Positions 10,901 to 20,643 of a stretch of 64,000 bases of DNA are shown one piece after another. Positions within the stretch are counted from its first letter, which is position 1; each line of letters begins with the position of its first letter. The stretch covers positions 11,093,501 to 11,157,500 of the forward strand of contig CAJFCV020000005.1 in assembly GCA_904066235.2 (NCBI GenBank), written 5' to 3'. A model generated the notes under the pieces. The model had not been told where the DNA came from. It searched no databases and was given only the letters and a program-made list of their open reading frames with translations. A program made the translations under genes and the position numbers. This DNA is from Bursaphelenchus xylophilus (lineage: Eukaryota > Nematoda > Chromadorea > Rhabditida > Aphelenchoididae).

Positions 10901-11280
10901 AAAGCAATTCTACACAAGTCATTTTTTCATGCAATTTATAGGTGCGATAGAGCGCTCATTATTTTCCCGACAGACGGACAGATACAAGCATCGACAAAAA
11001 TGGACCATTTAGCCGCCACCCTCACCCTTATTTGGCTTTGAAAGTTGCGGAACGCCGGCAAAATCTCCTTGACATTTGTGGGCCCAAAACGCTCGACTAC
11101 CGGCGCTTCCGTCGTCGTCGTTGTCGTGGTTGTCGTTGTAGTATTTGCAATTTCAGGACACCCAGCCTCGATGATTTCGGGAGCAGGCCGAGTCAACGGG
11201 TTGAGCAGAGCGAAGGTTATGAGCATTAGGAAAGAAGTGATTGCAACGGAGAGCGCAACATCTTTTCGTTGACCCCACAT
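4942..11280 (-). CDS. Golgi carbohydrate sulfotransferase (Sulfotransfer_2 type)
   Basis: Five minus-strand exons in phase: 11280-11026, 10461-10319, 6133-5996, 5954-5799 and 5254-4942, giving 334 residues. It would transfer sulfate from PAPS to glycans in the Golgi lumen. Residues 8-26 are one hydrophobic anchor near the N-terminus (type II topology), followed by a Thr run (47-57) in the stem. PKTMST at 98-103 is the 5'-phosphosulfate-binding loop and VRDPLDRFVS at 162-171 the 3'-phosphate-binding motif with its Arg and Ser. CYGC, HLFPQNW and the YYFDYRLFGYPMPE tail match the large nematode family. I chose the ATG at 11278-11280; a GCTGTTAG acceptor lies 5 nt upstream, so it may be trans-spliced, or preceded by another exon. 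Intron 2 (6134-10318) is 4.2 kb, filled with mobile DNA and a 2-kb palindrome. All key residues are present, so it looks functional. Confidence 0.9.
5351..5609. mobile_element. F palindromic MITE, copy 1
   Basis: Starts CAGTGGGGGACCTGATC, ends GATCAGGCCCCCCACTG, TA on the left. It is nearly self-complementary throughout and lies in the last intron of the sulfotransferase gene. Confidence 0.85.
6249..6402. repeat. S-family MITE, S1 subtype, complete
   Basis: Both ends intact, flanked by TAT/ATA. It lies in intron 2 of the sulfotransferase gene. Confidence 0.85.
6465..8025. repeat. GC-rich island of degenerate modules
   Basis: About 1.5 kb of strikingly GC-rich DNA inside intron 2 of the sulfotransferase gene. 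Related modules recur in both orientations: TCGCGGACCACCCGC near 6672, TCGGACCACCCGCGG near 6903, GGTGGTCCGCGAAATGG near 7686, TGGCCCGCGAAATGCGG near 7869. GCAAAAAAC(G/A) tracts occur near 6712, 7258 and 7855. Long open frames exist on both strands, as expected of GC-rich DNA; none shows a recognisable domain. I do not know what it is. Confidence 0.6.
8029..8170. repeat. S-family MITE, S1 subtype
   Basis: The left end is shortened to TTGTCGGGAAAATAATGAG; the right end is complete. It sits between the GC-rich island and the 2-kb palindrome. Confidence 0.85.
8624..8695 (+). pseudogene. tRNA-like sequence, left arm
   Basis: GTGGTGTAGTGG resembles a D-arm, and GGTCGCGGGTTCGATCCCCG a variable loop plus T-arm with a good 5-bp stem (CGGGG partner). 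The acceptor stem does not close well and the anticodon arm is unclear, so it is most likely a relic containing polymerase III A- and B-box-like sequences. Confidence 0.55.
9702..9775 (-). pseudogene. tRNA-like sequence, right arm
   Basis: The reverse complement of the left-arm copy, so the B-box-like GGTTCGATCCC points toward the centre of the palindrome. Confidence 0.55.
10501..10794. mobile_element. P element, short
   Basis: Ends GCATTTTCATAAAATGCATG and CATGCACTTTATGAAAATGC with GCACAGTGCA motifs inside. It lies in intron 1 of the sulfotransferase gene. Confidence 0.8.
10842..10976. repeat. S-family MITE, S1 subtype
   Basis: Both ends present; the inner right part is shortened relative to other copies. 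It ends about 50 nt before the donor of sulfotransferase exon 1. Confidence 0.85.
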
Positions 11281-11528
11281 CCCAACTAACAGCAAATTGA
11301 GGAGCCTGCGGCGTCGCCGACATCAGCAGACGGCGTGGGTTTTTCCCGAGACGCGCTTTTTTTGAGTTAGTGATTGTCGCTGAGATAGCGGCGACACAAC
11401 GAAACATAAGGGGAACGTTTTGGGAGGACTTAAAACATGATTTTCTTAAGTCACTCCCTCAGCCGGCTCCAGGGAAAATCAGTCTTGCGATCTTTGGATT
11501 GAAATAATTGACAGCGCACTGGTGTTGT

Positions 11529-11672
11529 AGTCTGTCGGGAAAATAATGTGGATTCGTCGCGCCTGAGAAGCGCCCATCATCGCTTTGCGACGGCCAACGG
11601 CGACTGGAGAAGCGCGACTGCGACAAAGCCAGACGTTTTATTGCGGCAAATCCACATTATTTCCCCGACAGG
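11529..11672. repeat. S-family MITE, S2 subtype
   Basis: Outer S ends, inner segment GTGGATTCGTCGC / GCGGCAAATCCACATT. It lies about 250 nt upstream of the sulfotransferase start. Confidence 0.85.
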
Positions 11673-11680
11673 AAGGGTAT

Positions 11681-11834
11681 CGGTCTGTCGGGAAAAAAAC
11701 GGCGGATCGTCGCGCCTCGGAATCGCCCATCATCGCTTTGCGACTGCAAGCCGCGGATTGGGATTTGGTGCGCGACAGCGGCGAGGCGAGACATTTTGAT
11801 GCGACGATCCGCCGTTATTTTTCCGACAGACTGA
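11681..11834. repeat. S-family MITE, S3 subtype
   Basis: Inner segment CGGCGGATCGTCGC with its perfect complement GCGACGATCCGCCG at the other end. It lies 8 nt from the previous copy. Confidence 0.9.
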
Positions 11835-11858
11835 TATATGTATCTTTGAAAATGCTAT

Positions 11859-12163
11859 CAGTCTGTCGGGAAAATAATGAACACAATGTCGCCGAGCCGA
11901 TCGCGTCGCTGAAGTGAAACGAAATTTGATGTTGCTAAACTGGCTGGCCAGGGGAGAATGGAATTTGATGTGAGATCGACCGGTATGATAAGACGAGAAA
12001 ACCAAGGAGGAGTATTTATTTGACACCAAAGAAGGAAAACTGATTAGAAAATGATCAGTGGCTTTTATAGTGAATGAGCAAACTTATGCAAACTTGGGGA
12101 TATCGGATAAAGCCAAGAAATTTTGTTGCGACAAATCCACATTATTTTCCCGACAAGCTGATA
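11859..12163. repeat. S-family element with foreign middle
   Basis: The left end is S1-like (AATGAACACAATGTCGC) but the right end is S2-like (CGACAAATCCACATTATT). About 180 nt of unrelated DNA (11937-12120) lies between. It is a chimera or a nested insertion. Confidence 0.7.
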
Positions 12164-12729
12164 TAAAAAACCTCGAAAAATAAAGGATCATGCATTGTCA
12201 CAGGGAGGCACTCAAAGGATTTTGATGAAACTTGCCACAAATTTAGAACTGTTGCTTCTAACAAGGGAAGTCACATTTTTCGCAGATCGATCCTTGTGGA
12301 TGTTGAAGGCCTCACATAGCGTAAGAAGAGATTGATTCTAAAAGTGTTTATGGGCCCTAAGGCCCATAAACCAGAGAGTTATGGCTCATCAAAGTTCACG
12401 GAAAAACCCACCGGAAAGACCTTCCAAAAAACTTGTAAGGCGTATACGACGCTCCTGAAGAATTGCAAAGATTTTACAGTTTTTTGCAAATTCTGGCATG
12501 AAAAAAATTTCACTTTACACCGTGCATTTCAATTTTATACTGGTTGACAAAAGTTTCTTTCCACCTCATATCTCGGGAACCGCTGGGCCTACAATTTCCA
12601 AATTCGGCATAGAAACATCCTGGGACAATCTAACGCCATACCCAAAAACTTGATGCACTTTCAGTGCACTTTTTATGCAAAAAGCAAAAAACGGGATGAC
12701 AAAACTTTCTTTCCACTTCGGAAAACGTT
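12164..12729. other. Intergenic, no gene seen
   Basis: AT-rich DNA with a short palindrome TTATGGGCCCTAAGGCCCATAA at 12348-12369 and no convincing exon. Confidence 0.5.
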
Positions 12730-12892
12730 TGTAAATCGTAAGCCTTTTCACTTTGCTGTAGCTTTTTGCACCGTGCAATAGGCTTTTCCGGGCTGTCGCT
12801 TGCACCCTGACTTCTCCTGCACAGTGCATATCGCCAAAATCACTGTAGCGACGTTGCGAACGCTCGCGAACGGACTGGTACTTTTTTTGTCA
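12730..12892. repeat. C element
   Basis: Contains GCACCGTGCAATAGGC, TGCACAGTGCATATCGCC and the end GCGAACGGACTGGTAC. Confidence 0.7.
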
Positions 12893-13199
12893 GTAGAGAA
12901 CTTGCTTTTATTTTATTTCTGTTCTCGTCATTGCCGATTCGTCGAAAAAACGAGAAGAGTCTATAAAAAAACGAACGAAAAGTAATTATTTTATAATCAA
13001 GATTTTAGGAGTTTTAGAGTCGAAAATGACGTCAAGCAAACTTGTGTTGAATTATTTCGCGATTGAGGTCGAGATAATAAGATGGATTTTGATTTTCAAA
13101 GAATTGAGAGAAATTTTTAAAAGTTGGAAAAGTATCAAAGATCAATGTACCGACGGAGAAAAAATTGACATGTAAAATAGGACTTTCATATTTTTTCGT

Positions 13200-13562
13200 T
13201 AGCAAAAGTTGTTGGAGTGATTTCAGCGACATGCACTGTGAGAAAACAAAAAAGGCAAGGTCCACTGAAAAATAGGTCAAAATTTATAAAAAGTTTGATC
13301 TAAGTTTGAGCGTCGCGCTAGCAGCACTCCCTGAAATGTAAAATACGCATTCTTCTTTTCAGAAATTTTTTTATAATCATTCTGCGACATTTTCCAACAT
13401 CCTAAAAATCGCACTGTGCGAAAACAAAAGTTCAATTTGAATTGTGCAATTTCGTGCTTTTTGCACCGTGCAATAGGTTTTTTTGAGCTCTCGCTCGGAC
13501 CCTAACTTTTTTCGCACAGTGCAAACGCCAAAAATCAGTCCGCCGACTTTCCGGAAGGACTA
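13200..13562. repeat. C element, interrupted
   Basis: The left part (13200-13245, GTTGGAGTGATTTCAGCGACATGC) and right part (13410-13562, ending TCCGGAAGGACTAGC) are separated by unrelated AT-rich DNA that includes a piece of R-like sequence (TTTGAGCGTCGCG). Confidence 0.6.
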
Positions 13563-13665
13563 GCATTCTTTTAGGCTTTGAGGGTAAATTGCCCACTAAT
13601 TTTTTCTGATTTTTCACTCTCCCCTCGCTCCAAAAATTCCATTGGTACTAATGTAGTACTTTTAT

Positions 13666-13835
13666 AAAGTCGCTGGAATAATTCTGGCCACATGCACTGT
13701 GAGAAAAACAAAACTTCACTTTGCACTGTGCAATTTTTTGTTTTTTGCACCGTGCAACAGGCTTTTTGGGTCTGACTTTTTTCGCACTATGCAAACGCCA
13801 AAAATCAGTCCAGCGACCTTGCGAACGGACTGGTA
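13666..13835. repeat. C element, complete
   Basis: Runs from AGTCGCTGGAATAATTCTGG to GCGAACGGACTGGTAC; the inner palindromic GCAC..GTGC boxes are intact. Confidence 0.75.
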
Positions 13836-14450
13836 CCTCCCAAACTCCTTGAGAATTCTCCCAAATCAAATAATTTGCAACCCGAAACAAAGAATAACAT
13901 TTTTTTTTGATTTTGTGCCCCCGATCTGGCCATTCCTTTTTGTTATTTTCCGCTCAACTTCATTTGCATATTTGATCGGCTCAGACAATTTTTTTGTGGG
14001 CCAGAACCTGGGCCACAAAGACCGTCCACAAAGCCGTCCGAAACCGTTGAAATTCCCCGCTGCGAAACGGCCTTGTTGGGGCTGCTTTATCAGCGCCAAT
14101 CACCCGCTTTTTATGCGGGGTTTTATTGCCGCAGGGCGAGGTTTGTTTTCAGGAAGTTTTAAGCGTAATTAAGGGGGCTTAGCGGTGCAAAGGATGAGTG
14201 TTTTTGTGGGTGATAAAAATGTAAATGGGGCTTTGAATTGTTGGAGATTGGCGTTGTCATTTGATATTTGAAGGGAGAGTACAGTAAAGAGAAAGAAAGA
14301 AAAGATAAAAAACCTTCGATTTTTGCTATGTTTGCAACATTTGAGGCAAAAGAAACAACGTTCCAAACATGACGCAAGGGCTGGGGAATTATTAATTTTA
14401 CCTCTTTTTCTCGGCTCATACTGTAACATGGAGCTGGAGGCATTTTTTAT
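13836..14450. other. Intergenic, no gene seen
   Basis: Mixed composition, with no exon or repeat family recognised. Confidence 0.45.
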
Positions 14451-14604
14451 CAGGCTGTCGGGAAAATAATGAGCACAGTGCTGCTGCGTCTTTCGCGTCG
14501 CTGAATTGAAAAGCAATTTGATTTTGCCGCGACAAAATTAACTTTCTCGGCGGCGATGTGATTTTCGATGCGATAGAGTGCTCATTATTTTCCCGACAGA
14601 CTGA
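14451..14604. repeat. S-family MITE, S1 subtype
   Basis: Complete, flanked TTTTTAT / ATAGTATT. Confidence 0.85.
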
Positions 14605-14625
14605 TAGTATTTTCAAAGATATATC

Positions 14626-14790
14626 GGTCTGTCGGGGTATTTTCAAAGATATATCTGTCTGTCGGGAAAATAATGTGGATGTGTCGCAGCAACATTTTTC
14701 GCCTCACCGCAACGACTAGCCGTCGCAAAGCGATGACGGACAATTCCGAGGCGCGACAAAACACTCGTCGCACATTTTTTTGAACTTATC
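14626..14790. repeat. S-family MITE, S2 type, truncated, with duplicated left end
   Basis: The left end occurs twice (14626-14639 and 14656-14680), separated by a copy of ATTTTCAAAGATATATC. The right end is missing. Confidence 0.7.
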
Positions 14791-14938
14791 AGTCTGTCGG
14801 AAAAATAACGGCGGGTCGTCGCGCCTCGGAATCGCCCGTCATCGCTTTGCGACGGCTGCCGAAGCTGAAGATTTGGTGCGCGATAGCGGCGAGACATTTT
14901 GCTGCGACGACCCGCCGTCATTTTCCCGACAGACTGAT
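14790..14938. repeat. S-family MITE, S3 subtype
   Basis: Inner arms CGGCGGGTCGTCGC / GCGACGACCCGCCG. The two arms share the same A-to-G change relative to other S3 copies, so the arms remain complementary. Confidence 0.9.
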
Positions 14939-15329
14939 ATTTACAAAGCAAACCTTAAAATTTTTCGAGATTTTTACTTTCCAAAATTTCATTTGTCTCC
15001 AACCAAAACCATTGGCCATTTTTCTGTCGAAATCGCCACTTTTCGCGACAGTTTTTCCGATTGTCTTCACTTCCGACTGTCTTCCAAAACATTCTCCCCC
15101 AAATCACCGCAATCCTTTCGAATCCGCTGATTTTGTAAAGTCCTGGCCATCTTCTTCTCCCACTCAAACGACGTCTTTGAAAGAAATTTTTGGGGACACC
15201 AGATCTCGGAAGATTATAAAAACCGACTCATTTCGTATTGTCATCCTTTTTTTGGCTCCGGAATCGGATCTTTTCGACTGTTTTCGACGCCGTTTTATGC
15301 GTTATTTCCCGATTTTCGTAGTGTAATAT

Positions 15330-16890
15330 CACGTGATCTGGATTACGGTACTCGTTGTGAAGGATTATTATAATTTCTTGGTTACTTTTTAGTTATTTTT
15401 TTACAAAGTACCCATTTTCTGGGACTACTTTACATAAAAATGCAGTAAACATAATTTCGAAATATTTTTTTATGCCATTGTCAAATGGATAAGTCATCCA
15501 TTTCCCATGTTTTGATACTGTAAAAAACTAATTTGAATTTCCGCTACTTTTGGCCGTGTTTTGCCCAGAATTCAGCTGACCGTAGCTGGTAATTTTACAA
15601 AAACACGGGCTTTTTTGTTGTTTTCGGGCGATTTCTGGCCTCAAAAAACGTTGTGTGTGGCATAAAGGCTCTATTTTTGTTGTAACGCGTCCATTTTATA
15701 TCGTACTTGGCTTCAATTAAAGATTTTTTAAAATTTTTGTCATCTTTTATACAAATTAGTATACTTTTGGTCAATTTTTTGGTTCCCTTACTCTAAAATT
15801 GTTTCTAGACTTTGTTCAAAGAACATAGACTCGGTTTAAATCATGAAATCGGGATTTATATTGTACTTGACATCAAATTTCCAAAAAGAAAATTTTTCGT
15901 CATGTACAATATAAATTAGCGCACTTTTTGTTGAAACCGCTGGGTTGTTCGCTTTGAAACAGTTTCTAATCTCTTCTCACGCGTTTCACTTGCAATCGTT
16001 TTCCTCGGATTCCAGAAGCACTCCCGCTTTTGACCCCTCCTAATCAGCCTAATCGCCAGCTTGTTTGCATAAAAGTTTCTCCCATTTTTTCTCGTTTTTT
16101 GAATACCAAACGTAGTTCAATATATCATGAAGGTTGCAAGACGCTCGTATTTTACTTCTAATTTCAGTTTCGCCTATATTCTATTGAAAATCGCCGAATT
16201 TTCCTCGTTCATTCGTAATCAAATTTCTCACCTCGGGCTGTCTGTTGGAAAGTCATTGTTTCGTATTTAAGACAAATCACTTCTGCTGTTCTTGGTCTGG
16301 TGAAACATTACGACACCAATTCAGAGCAAACAGCGGAAAACGCTGATTTTCGGCTTCAGAGAAAGACTTGACACAACGAAGCTTAGTGTGTCAAGTGTTT
16401 CTCTACAAGCGTGCCTTGACCGAAATCTGGATTTCGTTGCTGAAAGTCAAAAGCGTTAGGTTGGAAGTTGCAAATTGAACGCTTCATTCTCAAACTACCT
16501 CCAAAACTCCCTGAATTTATTCCAATTGACCTTTTATTGGTTTGGGTTTGGACGAACGAAAAGTTTTTATTGTTTGGAACGAATGATTTCTTGGAGTAAC
16601 GTTTGCTTCGAGATTACTAATCCCGAATTTGTATGAAGTTGGTCTTTACTCCTATTTCTTTGCAATTTTCCCGAAAATGACGAAATTTTCTTTGCTTTGA
16701 GGCCTAAATTTAGGTAGGCAAGAGGTCTGAATCAAACGGGTAATTTTGAAGGCGTTTATTCTAACTTTTTGAAAGATCTGTGGGTCTTGTGACAGTTGTC
16801 GGGCCTGCGATTTAGTCAAAAATTATGTTGTACATGACAATTTAGAGAAGCTGGCCAAAACGATCAAAGACCTCAAGATAGCTCGGTAAC
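15330..16890. other. Intergenic, upstream of the hemopexin gene
   Basis: About 1.5 kb of AT-rich single-copy DNA without repeats, a contrast with the rest of the window. It is the likely promoter region of the downstream gene. I see no specific motif I would name. Confidence 0.5.
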
Positions 16891-16893
16891 ACA

Positions 16894-19818
16894 ATGAGAA
16901 TAAAGCCCACTCTGGCCTTCTTGGTCCTTTACACGAGCTGTTGCGTCAACCTGCACGGAGTTTCCGCCTCAAGGCGTCCGAAAATCGTGAGTTTTACTTT
17001 TGATCATGGTGAAGATAAAGTTCCCTTCTAAATCAACGTTTTCGCCGATTTGGATGATAAATTTGCCTTTAGATTATTGACGAAAGTCAACTGGATGTGA
17101 ATCGAAGCATTGTAGTGGGTGGAGAAAGGATTTTCGTTCCAAAACACCTTCCCAAACTGAGCAGAGCCGAGAAATACGCGCTGTTGCGCAAAGAAGGCAT
17201 TGATCCGTTCGCCAGGAAGCGGCGGACAGGTAGGAATTGATTTGACTAGTTTGTTTGAACTCTTATTTGGCTTGTGATAATCGTTTGACACGAAGACTCG
17301 GCTTATTTTTCTTCTTTCAGTGAAAAAGAATCGTCGATCCCTCCTCGAACTGAATGCTTTGTCCGAGACACCCTGGAAAATCCAGAACACGGCCTCCAAA
17401 GGCGTTGATCTTCTTCCACTAAAAACGCCGCTCCTCTCGGCTGACCCTCACAACTGTCCGGAGCACTTCGACGCCATCACCGAAGGCCACAACCACCGGA
17501 CCTACATCTTTGCCGGCGAATACGTCTATCAGATCTGGCGAGAGGACGGCCTTCAACAAAGAGCCGGCTACAAGATCAGCGACCTGTTTCTGGACGGTCC
17601 AAGACGTGTGACGGCGGCCATGACCAACCTGAAGAGTGGGGTTACTGTGCTGTTTGATTATAGGAAGGTTTATCGGTTCAGATGGTCCGAAAAGGTCAAG
17701 AGATTCAGAGTAAGTCAAGGACGATAACCTTGTAGATTTCTGTGGGTCCAGAAAATGTGTCATGATGACAATCGTTTAAAATGTGCCAGTGATATGAGTA
17801 CCCCTAGGGTACTCACAACAAAAACTTGGGTTCCCAACTTTTGCAACGCACAATTTTGATGACACTTTTTCTGGATTTTTTCAACGGCGAGAAACTTTAA
17901 GGCTTTTCAACGCCCGAAATTTCTTCACATGCTCTAGAGAGTACTCCTAGCCATATACAGCCGTTTTTTAATACCACTGGCACATTTCAAACGGGTTTCA
18001 TCATGACATATTTTCTGGAAACACATAGATTTGTATAAATTTCGTTCATTTGCCAACGTCAACCTTTCAGCCAGCCAGAAACAGTCCGCAGAACCTGAAC
18101 GAGAAGATCAAATTTGTCCCGCGACTCGCCTTCCAATGGAAAGATGGGAACATTATCATCTCGGATGTAGGTCATGGATAATATAACTTTTTGTCACAAT
18201 CAACCAGGAATCTTTATGATTTTTATGTGTTCAGGGCCAACGATTCGTAACCTATGATCCTTACTGGAATGTAGCCACGTTCGAAGGCAACATCACCGAT
18301 TATTTCCCCAACATTCCACGAGACGCGATTGGTCTGGCACACAACGGAAGGTCAACATTTTTGCTGCTCACTTGGCACAATGGACTTCAAGTGAGTCGTA
18401 GTTGCAAATAAGGAGGCGATTAGTCACTTTTGTTTGGGGAAAATTGTTGAAAATTAGGGGAATTTCAAAACTTTGCCTAGTGCACGCCGAACCGAAATGG
18501 TTGATAGAAATGGAAAACTAGTTTTTGAGTCTTGGCACGAAAACAAAAGAATTTTTTAAATTATTTTTTGAGGTGGGCTTTTGGCACTTTTGGCATTCCG
18601 ATTTTTGATGTATATATACGGTATCTTACACCGAATCGACTAACTGTTGACGTAAACGTGATGCTGAGATAATTTGGAATCGTTTGATATAAATTTCGGT
18701 CCTATTATACAACGTAAATGGTAATTTGTTGTTTTAGTGGTGCACAATGTCGGAATGCGCATTCTTGAACTCCGAATACGGCTTTAGGGTGTTGCATAAC
18801 AACATACTGGCATAATAATAACATATAATTGTCCCTTCCTCCAATTATGGACAATTTCAACTAATATTACACTAGGCACCGAAAGAAAGCTAGTAAATAT
18901 TGCTAAAAATATTCTAATCCATCTAACACAACGTTACATAACCTATGAACGATGTTATGTCGCAATAGTTCCATGTCCCAACGTAAAATCAGTAAAATCG
19001 AAACGTTTTTATTAAATTGTTACCTAAATTAATATAAAAGTTTGGTGTAGGCAGAAGAGAAACAATATATGAGCTGATTCCGTCGAGAATACTAAAATAC
19101 GCTCAGAAAAGTCGCATCCAACCCAAATTGATGTATTATGGACTCCAAATGTGACAAATATTGTCAAAATAGATCAAATCCCTTAAAATTTTAGCTAAAA
19201 AAGAAGTTTTCAGAATGGAGAAAATAGATTGAGCAGCGAAAATTTGATGAGACCTACAGAAAGGTCTCATAAACAAAATTGTCTAGGCTTTTCCCCAAAT
19301 TTGGACTAAAATCCGGTTTCCGAGTCGATTCTTCATCGGATGGTCGACACCTAAATTTCGAAAGAACGAAAAAAAAACCTAAAAAACACTTACATATATC
19401 CAAGAGATGCCTTTCATCACCTAAAGCAACCTATTCTCCAACTTCTGAAGCCATCCCCTTATTTTTACACCTTCTGCAAAAACGGTCACACTCGTTTCTG
19501 AAAATTAATTTTACATCTGTCTACAAAGTTTTGCCTGTTGCAGAATGCCAACCATTTCTATCAACCAAAAAAAGCCTATCTCGGTTCGGCGTGCTAGTGT
19601 AATATCGGAAAATCTGATAATTCCCCTACTTTTGACCATACAGAGTCTCAAAAAGTCCATTGCAGATCTACGACATGAAAAAGTTCAAGATTGTCCAAGA
19701 ATATCCCATCTCCATCAACGATTATGTCGCCTGTCTCGTGGAATTCAACAAGTTCAACTCCCCATTGCTCAAGAACGTCCTTCCAAGATTCGGCAGCCCG
19801 GCTTTCAAGCGTGTCTAA
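16894..19818 (+). CDS. Secreted hemopexin-domain protein
   Basis: Six exons in phase: 16894-16986, 17073-17229, 17321-17709, 18071-18166, 18235-18390 and 19666-19818, giving 347 residues. Residues 1-24 look like a signal peptide. RKRR at 79-82 is a furin-type site, so a propeptide may be removed. From Cys129 the chain is hemopexin-like: HFDAIT (132-137), YIFAGEYVYQIW, and VTAAMTNLKSGVTVLFDYRKVYRF, the last resembling a blade start (V-D-A-A) and its F-x-G-x-x-Y-x-R-F end. A second cysteine, Cys320, lies 191 residues later, which is the spacing of the disulfide that closes a four-bladed hemopexin propeller. There is no zinc-protease HExxH motif, so this is not a matrix metalloprotease but a hemopexin-only binding protein. 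AATAAA lies at 19995-20000. Confidence 0.85.
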
Positions 19819-19994
19819 ACATTGTCGTCTGACTCACATCTCCTCCGATATAGCTCACTTTCATTTTTTCATCGTTTCCATCACATTCAGGGTATATTTT
19901 TGCTCAGATCTTGAGAACTACCACGTATTATTCATGTTTCATATATCCCCGCATATCTGCTCGGTCTTTTCATTGTTTGCTAATCTTGTTTAAA

Positions 19995-20000
19995 AATAAA
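19995..20000 (+). promoter_or_regulatory. Polyadenylation signal of the hemopexin gene
   Basis: AATAAA about 180 nt after the stop codon. Confidence 0.6.
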
Positions 20001-20643
20001 ACAGTTTTTTTTTCGTTTAAAAATTTGAGTTTCTGATCATGGATAATATATAATATTAAATTGGCATAAAACTTCGAGTTTATCGTTAGTCAGAGTATGT
20101 ATACATATTACACATGAAGATCCATATAAAATCATTCTCATTTCGATCATTATTGACCAAAAATTCCTTTGTAAAACCGCCGTAGACCTCTATCGAAAAG
20201 GAAAATCACCTAAAAAACAAAAAACAAATCAACAAAGAGCTTACCACGGCTTTGTAAAAATTGATATCCTCCTGAACCGAGTGTCATGTCCAAGGAGGAC
20301 AAATTTGGCAGGTCAGAGCCGGATTCCTCCATGTTTTGTTCCAAGAGCGTGCACTGGACAAAAATTTTAGAGAAAAAAACTAGGAAAACGTTTGGAAGAG
20401 AAATTCCGCGGTTCGAGTTGCGCCCGGGCTTTGCCGCAGACTGCGGAGACATTTTATACGATGCTTCCAAAATTTAGGGGTTGGGCTAAAAACAACAGAA
20501 TATTGTTCTGTTGGTGTTTTGTCGTCGTAAAGCGACTTTATAAACCTTGTAATCGATCAAATTTGAGTAAAAATTCAAGTCTTTATTTCGGTCTTTATTT
20601 ACAAATAATAATGTCGTTACTAAATAATAAATTAGCGGCCCAA

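Noticed and set aside
14847..15326. 159-codon plus-strand frame
   Set aside because: Its first third is translation of an S3 element; the rest has no domain or splice support.
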